A stretch of DNA of 64,000 nt from Ophiura sarsii (Eukaryota > Echinodermata > Ophiuroidea > Amphilepidida > Ophiuridae), in contig CM069441.1 in assembly GCA_035610835.1 (NCBI GenBank), positions 102,049,606-102,113,605 of the forward strand, written 5' to 3'. Shown in pieces: positions 57,648 through 64,000 of the stretch. The notes beneath the pieces were generated by a model that was given only the letters and a program-made list of their open reading frames with translations, ran no database searches and was not told the DNA's origin. The stretch's first letter is position 1. The number at the start of each line of letters is the position of its first letter. The translations under genes and the position numbers were made by a program.

Positions 57648-57842
57648 CTGTAAAAGCCAATATTTTCGCGCATTTTTATATCATAGATATTTCGCGATTT
57701 TTTTCTTCTCCCGCGGGTGACCTTCTGGATGCACTGCATGAATGTTGAAAACAATATTTTCGCATGTTATAATTTTCTCGAAAAAATCTTTTGCGCAAAA
57801 ATCGCGAAAATAAAATCTCAGCGAAAATTTCAGCTTTTACAG
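57648..57842. mobile_element. CTGTAAAAGC MITE (copy B, fuller)
   Basis: 195 bp with ends CTGTAAAAGC and GCTTTTACAG and TA at 57646-57647 and 57843-57844. It retains the TTTCGCG-rich stretch deleted in copy A. Confidence 0.85.
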
Positions 57843-60130
57843 TACATGTTTTAAAGATATAATGCTTCATAGTAACCATTATTTAATGCACATAAACAGG
57901 ATAAATATTGAATGCCTGTGTCCTAAAACACACTCTTTCCAACATTTCTAATATCTACACACATTTTTGGTAAGGTATTAGTTGCATATTATGAATTCCA
58001 GTGCTATCTACTGAAGATAGCATTGTTGAAGTTAGAGTGATATCTCCTGCATGTTATTGTTAATGCATAGTGTGAATTGCAGTGCTGTCTACTGAAGATA
58101 GCAATTGTTATCTACTGATGATTAGAATGGTTTAGATTTTGATGATGATGTCATTATTTTTATCTCCTGAAGATACCAAAATTCTGATCCTGTATGTTAT
58201 TCTATGTTTGTTTTAGGATGTGACATAATTCAAGGAATTCTCCCCTGTAATGTCAATATGTCAATTACTATAACATTTGTTACATATTTTGCAAGGCAGC
58301 TGAGGGATGTAATCCCCCTTTGTCACAGCACATGTTATGTAGCAAACCAAATGTTACACTCCAAATGTTGCAAATTAATGGTGCTCCCTTGCTTCATCTT
58401 GTGTATAATGTGTGGAGACATGATAAGCCCTTTTTCTCATGTTGCACATGATATGTTGCAAAGTATGTGTTGACAACTATTAGTTGCTACATTTTGCTAG
58501 GTATAAATAGCCCCTGTCACTCATGTAGAACATGGTATGTTGCAAACTTAAATGTTGCTACAGCTGATGTTATGTTTGTACAAGGCACATTATAATCCAC
58601 ATCTGGGTATTTGATTGCATGGCTATAACACCTGGATATTTTCTTTTGTTTTGATACAGATGAATAATTAATTCCACCTATCACATTGCATTCAATCAAC
58701 TGGGTTGACCAGGGATATTTATTGCCACCTGCCCACGTGTCATACCTATCATCACCTGTTTGGAGCAAGAGGAATGTGTGTTACACTGAGGGAGTGGATT
58801 GAACTGTTGTAATACTTTCCACATGTGGTATGCAATCTTGTTTTAATGTTCAGGTAAGTGTGTTTGTTTTGAGTACATTACTTTTGCAATTTGATTGATG
58901 GAATTGACTTATTTATCCTCTTCGCTGTAAGCATACTGTAAGTGATTTGGCCAATTTGCTTGTGTCAATGTCCTGAAATAGACGCGTGAGGATTTTTCGT
59001 TTTCATTTTTCAATTCATAATTACTCACTGCCTCTGAAGGGCTGAAGCTGGCTGTCTTAAATCTGAAAATTGTATTTGCTCATTTTATTTCAGGGTTGTT
59101 ATACCAAAGGGGAAAAAGAAGAAGACATTAACAAGTCTTCTTACAAGACAGTTTTGTAATACAGGACTAGTGAATAGTTTGTCTCTGTAAATTGGCTTAG
59201 CTGTGGTATGCGATTTGTGCGGTATTTGATTGGGCTTGAGTCAGTATTCTTATTTGTGTGTTGCTAGTCGATATCGATGAAACTGTGGGATCTTATATCT
59301 GTTTGTGTCTCGCATTAGTCCAGAATTGTGAATGAATTATGTCTATTTGTAGCTTCACACAGATGACAATCATGATTTGATAATCTTGTTTACAGTTGTG
59401 ATTGGATAATGAATCGTCTGTGTATTTCATCATGTTCATTGGTTATTCTATCATGTAACCGCTCTGCTAGTTGTCCATAAATAGCAGGTTTTGATTAGTT
59501 TACACACACACATGTGTGCAGATTTCTCGATTTGTTCAACAATGAACAGTTGGTTGTCAAATGCACAAAACACTTCACAATGTCCATCACTTACACAATT
59601 ACATTGACAACTGGAAATGTACTGGACAACAAAGAACTAGAAAACCAGGGATAATGTATAATCAAAGAGTTATTATAGTAAACTGGAGAAGGCATGAGCA
59701 TTGAACCCATGGTGCTATAGTGGGTTGTCCTTTTCGCGTTTGTCACAATATTACCCACAGTTCATTGGGTGTTCATAGGTAGAGTAAATCCATCCAGTCT
59801 TCACTATTAACACACACTCTTTTTAAATGCCGGCGATATAGAGTGACGTGGGGATCTAGTCTAGTTGAAAGCATCATGGCGGCCTTCAATAGTTTGTAAG
59901 ACGATTACAAATTCATTCATAGTTTGGCCATATAGACGTGTCATACGGTTACCATCTAAAAAGCAAAATGTTGCTAAAAGTAGTGTATACACATTGATTT
60001 TCAACATTATGTGCAACAGTATGCGACTTCATGATAATTAACGAAAAACGAATTACATTTTAATTAGGCTACTTTTGTTGCGGCGTGGCCAACAAATCGG
60101 GTGCTGCCCGCCTGCAAAAAGTTGAGCTAT

Positions 60131-61380
60131 TTATACTCTTCAACTTGGACAAATCATTAAAAAACACAGTCTCTCGTATCATATTTATGCGGATGATACG
60201 CAAATTTACACCACTTTCAATCCCAAAGATCAGACATCTATCAACAATGCACTTTCGTCAATTGCTTCTTGTATTACGGAGATAAAATCATGGATTATAC
60301 TCTTCAACTTGGACAAATCATTAAAAAACACAGTCTCTCGTATCATATTTATGCGGATGATACGCAAATTTACACCACTTTCAATCCCAAAGATCAGACA
60401 TCTATCAACAATGCACTTTTGTCAATTGCTTCTTGTATTACGGAGATAAAATCATGGATGACCAAGAACTTTTTGAAATTAAACGAGGACAAAACTGAGT
60501 TCCTGGTTCTTGGGTCACCTCATTCCACACGTATCATGCCTACTGTTGAACTCAACATTGGAGATAGTTCCATAAAACCGACAACAAGTGTGCGTAATTT
60601 AGGCGTTCTCTTTGACTCTAACATGTCTATGTCAGTCCATATTGCCAATCTCCGTCGTAATATAAGCTTCCATCTCCGCAACATGTCTAGAATTCGCCGT
60701 TTTCTTGACTACAATTCATGCCACCATGTAGCTCGTGCACTCATACTTTCTAGACTTGATTACGGAAATTCGCTACTTTTTGGTTCAAATGAATCTGATC
60801 TCAACAAATTACAATCATTACAAAACTGGGCAGCGCGCCTTGTCTGTGGAGGCAGAAAAAGAGACTCGGCATCTCCATTGCTCAAAGAACTTCATTGGCT
60901 CCCGTTGCGACAGCGTATTATCTACAAACTGTGTGTTCATATATATATAAATGTATTAATGATACTGGACCTATCTATCTGAATCAGTGCATTGCTCATT
61001 ATGTACCTGGTCGACCTGGTCTTCGATCTGGGTCTGATCGATCTCTCCTAGTTGTTCAACGTACAAAAAACTCTGCCGCAGATAAATCTTTCACTGTTGC
61101 TGGTCCTTAACTATGGAATGATCTACCCAACAACATCAGACTCTGTGAATCCTTACAAGTTTTCAAAAAACAACTGAAGACTCATCTGTTTCCTACTTAA
61201 TTGTTCTTTCTGTATACATGTAGTACTAGTTTTTATTGGTACATTTTGATTCGTTTGTTGATTGTACCTTTTTGTTTTACTTGTTTGCTGCCTGCGCCGT
61301 GATCTAAATGAACTAGCGCTTTATAAAATCTCTCATATGTATGTATGTATGTACAATGTATGTATGTATGTATGTATGTA
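60131..61380 (+). pseudogene. 5'-truncated CR1/L2-like LINE with YADD reverse transcriptase, copy B only
   Basis: The frame at 60269-60982 encodes the C-terminal half of a reverse transcriptase: HIYADDTQIY (the catalytic Asp pair at residues 30-31), LNEDKTEFLVLG, VRNLGVLFDSNMSM, RALILSRLDYGNSLLFG and LLKELHWLPLRQRI. A frameshift in the (TA)n stretch near 60940 moves the rest to frame 1 (GPIYLNQC, YVPGRPGLRSGSDRSLL). After a TAA at 61108-61110 comes LWNDLPNNIRLCES to the TAA at 61198-61200. The order fits Jockey-superfamily LINEs (CR1/L2). The endonuclease and the RT fingers are missing (5' truncation). The 164-bp segment holding YADD is duplicated in tandem (60132-60295 and 60296-60459), which itself breaks the frame. 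The 3' UTR ends GCGCTTTATAAAATCTC with a (TATG)n tail. Copy A keeps the empty site AGCTATCGATGTATCGGG (43897-43914). Confidence 0.92.
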
Positions 61381-61382
61381 TC
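61337..61382 (+). repeat. (TATG)n microsatellite tail of the LINE
   Basis: ATGTATGTATGT repeats, with one ACA interruption, directly follow the LINE 3' end and run into the target TATCGATG. Confidence 0.88.
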
Positions 61383-61632
61383 GATGTATCGGGCTACTTT
61401 TTGCTGTAGCCTAGACGGTACTTACGCTGCGATTTAGGAGACATTTTAGTTTACAAACCAGTAACGTAATAAGAGGATTACGAGGGACAGACCTGGGTTG
61501 AATGCGGCCAAACAACTGCGTTAACAAAGACAAATGAAGTGGCGTTGCTTTTGTTGGTTGTAAAGAAATGATTGACAATATCAACTTTTATTTCTTGTGC
61601 ATTCTCCATTCTAATACTGCCTTTGTATAATA

Positions 61633-62518
61633 CAGGGTGTCCCAAAAAATGTTAACACTCCGGGCACATAAGATATCTTAAAAGGACCCGAACACACAGG
61701 TTTAATCTTGATGTATTATGAGAGCTGAGTAAATAAACTTTCATTTGCATTTTATTGCGTTCCAATTGGTTATTTAGAACGGGAGATATGCTTCAGCAAA
61801 CATGAGGAAGCAAAATTGGCTTGGTCCAATCCTCTCAGTATGAAGGTAAAGCATTTTAAATGCACTAAGCAAGAAGCAACATGATTAAGTCACACACACA
61901 CATCAGTTAATCTCTTCTTTGTTCTTTTCAACGCATTCTTTCGATTCTTTTCAAGCTTAAATTGATTTATGGTTAATTTCAGAGCAATACTAGTTTTATT
62001 TCAGTGCAATATTAGTTAATTTATTTAATTGGATGGACCATTTCAACAAAGAACATGAAATGTTTCAATTTCAATTTTAAAGACTGCTTTACTGACAGCT
62101 ACCCATTGCACATGGAAAAAGAGTATAGAACCTGAACTCATGACAAAATACTTATATAATTTATGTGGAATATATTTATTTATGTCTTTAAAGCTTGAAA
62201 AGAATCGAAAGAATGCGTTGAAAAGAACAAAGAAGAGATTAACTGATGTGTGTGTGTGACTTAATCATGTTGCTTCTTGCTTCGTGCATTTTAAAAGCTT
62301 TACTTTCATACTGAGAGGATTGGACCAAGCCGATTTTGCTTCCTCATGTTTGCTGAAGCATATCTCCCGTTCTAAATAACCAATTGGAACGCAATAAAAT
62401 GCAAATGAAAGCTTAGTTACTCAGCTTTCATAATACATCGAGATTAGACCCGTGTGTTCCAGTCCTTTTAAGATATCTTATGTGCCCGGAGTGTTAACAT
62501 TTTTTTTGGGACACCCTG
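61633..62518. mobile_element. 886-bp foldback mariner-like element
   Basis: Ends CAGGGTGTCCCAAAAAAT and, inverted, TTTTTTTTGGGACACCCTG, with TA at 61631-61632 and 62519-62520. The arms pair for more than 300 bp (for example TTCCAATTGGTTATTTAGAA with TTCTAAATAACCAATTGGAA, and GAAAAGAATCGAAAGAATGC with its inverse), leaving a loop of about 210 bp. No transposase is present. Fits a Tc1/mariner-derived foldback MITE. Confidence 0.93.
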
Positions 62519-62520
62519 TA

Positions 62521-63500
62521 CAGCAGATTTGTTCAAACAAAATTCGAAAAAATGTTTTAAAAAAATTATTTTCAAAATATTTGCATTTTTGTAATAAATC
62601 ATCTAAAATATCCAATTTCTGGGGCAGTGGGGCCTTAAAATGCAGAGGTTGCCTTCTTTTAGATTTGCCTAGAGGGAGCATATCATTCGAGCATGATGAT
62701 ACTGCTCTGTATAATTATATTTTAATTCAATTACCTCTATAATGTATGTTTAGTTTTAAGATATAGTTTTGATAATATTTTCCTAAATTTGACATTTTTT
62801 GCAACATTATTTGTTTTATCAGCTGTACACCCCTCTAATATATATTTTGAACCCCCAGGCAATACGTACTTGCTGTAAGTTTCAATAATTGAAGTTATGA
62901 AATATTTATTCTAAAATATCTCAAATTTAATCATAGTAATATTGATGAGCTTTTTTATAATCCCAATTAACTCATGGCTCCAATACTTGTAATACTGTAT
63001 TTAGTTTTAATATACGATGTTGCTATCAGAGAAATTGAGGGGAGACAACTCAGAAAGAAATTTGGTATAAGGTAGCGTTTGGCTGCATACCCGCATCTCA
63101 CATTTATTTCGCGTATCCATTGAGTAACAATGATCATAAATTACATATGAACCATTTTAAATGTGGAATGAGCAACATTTCTTGTCCTAATATGTAGAGA
63201 GGATGGACGTGTCTGCATATGTATAAAGATAATTAATTGGCAACTTGGACAAACCTTTCTTGCAATGGCACTTTAATATTAACTTAATCACTCAAACATT
63301 ATTTTATTTAAATACATCCTGACGACAAATATTTAATTATTACTATGGCATTGTGAGCTCTTTATCAAATTAATATTAAATTCTTAACATGTCTATGAAG
63401 CTTAATTTATTCCAAGAGTTTTTCTGCTAGTGAGACATTAAACAATTGGATTTAAAGGGAAAACTGAACTTCTCAATAAATAATATATATACTCAAACAA
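62521..63500. other. AT-rich non-coding stretch
   Basis: No gene, RNA or repeat is recognised. The frames at 62452-62742 overlap the MITE end and are not coding. Confidence 0.4.
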
Positions 63501-63514
63501 GAAAAAACTTAAAA

Positions 63515-63590
63515 ATACCCGGTCTTGAACCCGGTCCCTCTCGCATTTGCAGCGATTGGATACTCACTAGATAGAACACAGAGACTGTAT
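63515..63590 (-). repeat. tRNA-like repeat, copy 1
   Basis: On the minus strand CTAGTGAGTATCCAATCGCT (A-box region) is followed by GGTTCAAGACC (B box) within ACCGGGTTCAAGACCGGGTA. This looks like a SINE head or tRNA pseudogene; arm pairing is partial. Confidence 0.5.
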
Positions 63591-63859
63591 TTACATGGGC
63601 ACCAGATAAACGAGTGTTAATGTATACAATGTCTTTGTTGAGAGAGAGTCTCAAAAGGCTGAAATACATGTAGTAAATATAACAATTTAAACTGGCCTGT
63701 AGGCCTATGCATAATTCTAGCAGAGTCCATGACATTGCAAAACTCAATGAAATCCACGGGAGGATCGAGCAAATGATACAAGCCGACTAAAGGAAAATGA
63801 ATAAATAATATATAGATTCAGATAACTGGCATGAATTAAATTAACAAAGACCTTATAAA

Positions 63860-63930
63860 ATACACGGTCTCGAACATGATCCCTCTCACATTCGCGGCGA
63901 TCGGATAACCAGATATTGTTCAGAGATCGC
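63860..63930 (-). repeat. tRNA-like repeat, copy 2 (worn)
   Basis: Matches copy 1 about 345 bp away (ACGGTCTCGAACATGATCCC, GCGGCGATCGGATAACCAG on the plus strand). The B box is changed to GTTCGAGACC. Confidence 0.45.
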
Positions 63931-64000
63931 ACATGTTATTATAGACTGAGATTCTCTGTGTACCCTCTTGCGTTGCTATCGTGGAAGGCTCCATATATAC

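Larger units (their letters stand above)
43947..61430 (+). repeat. Segmental duplication, copy B (about 17.5 kb)
   Basis: Direct repeat of 31713-43946. Private insertions are at 48507-48879, about 49487-54787 and about 60131-61380. The right edge is at TACGCTGC (61423-61430), the same octamer as at the left edge of copy A. Confidence 0.95.

Noticed and set aside
60085..60285. Separate small gene upstream of the LINE frame
   Set aside because: It is the first copy of the 164-bp duplicated LINE segment read in a shifted frame.

Overview
This window is AT-rich, intron/intergenic-type DNA from an animal genome. It has no bacterial-style gene packing, no operons and no long intact reading frames. 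It contains degraded non-LTR retrotransposons of two kinds, tRNA-derived SINEs, many foldback MITEs and unusually many long poly(G)/poly(C) tracts. This mix fits a marine invertebrate, perhaps an echinoderm or a relative. That placement is inference, because no host gene is recognised that would fix the taxon.

Layout. 1-15 kb: foldback MITEs (two tandem copies of a TTAA-targeting family at 1092-1835, a piggyBac-like element at 2327-2827, CAGTGGCG-type elements with G-runs), small tandem repeats, and long stretches with nothing recognisable. 15-24 kb: a hAT-like element with a perfect 8-bp target duplication (15352-16007), the 3' end of a CR1/L2-like LINE (18682-19040), local tandem repeats, and a duplicated segment (22340 and 23059) one copy of which carries a PIF/Harbinger-like insertion. 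24.0-25.8 kb: the C-terminal half of a LINE with a CCHC zinc knuckle and a restriction-like endonuclease, all in one frame with two stops. 27.5-29.5 kb: a probable host exon on the minus strand (27995-28358) abutting a 1.1-kb MITE whose terminal repeat looks like the exon's splice acceptor.

31.7-61.4 kb is the main structure: a direct tandem segmental duplication. Copy A (31713-43946, about 12.2 kb) and copy B (43947-61430, about 17.5 kb) are nearly identical. Their length difference is almost fully explained by seven later insertions, each visible as a filled site in one copy and an empty site in the other. Copy A gained a CACTG MITE, a TA-flanked MITE, a foldback mariner-like element and a tRNA-SINE. 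Copy B gained a TTAA MITE, a 5.3-kb element built around a 146-bp satellite array, and a 5'-truncated LINE with a YADD reverse-transcriptase motif.

61.4-64 kb holds an 886-bp foldback mariner-like element and two tRNA-like repeats. No genes here can be said to work together. The value of the window is as a record of transposon activity, target-site choice and satellite growth inside a mobile element.
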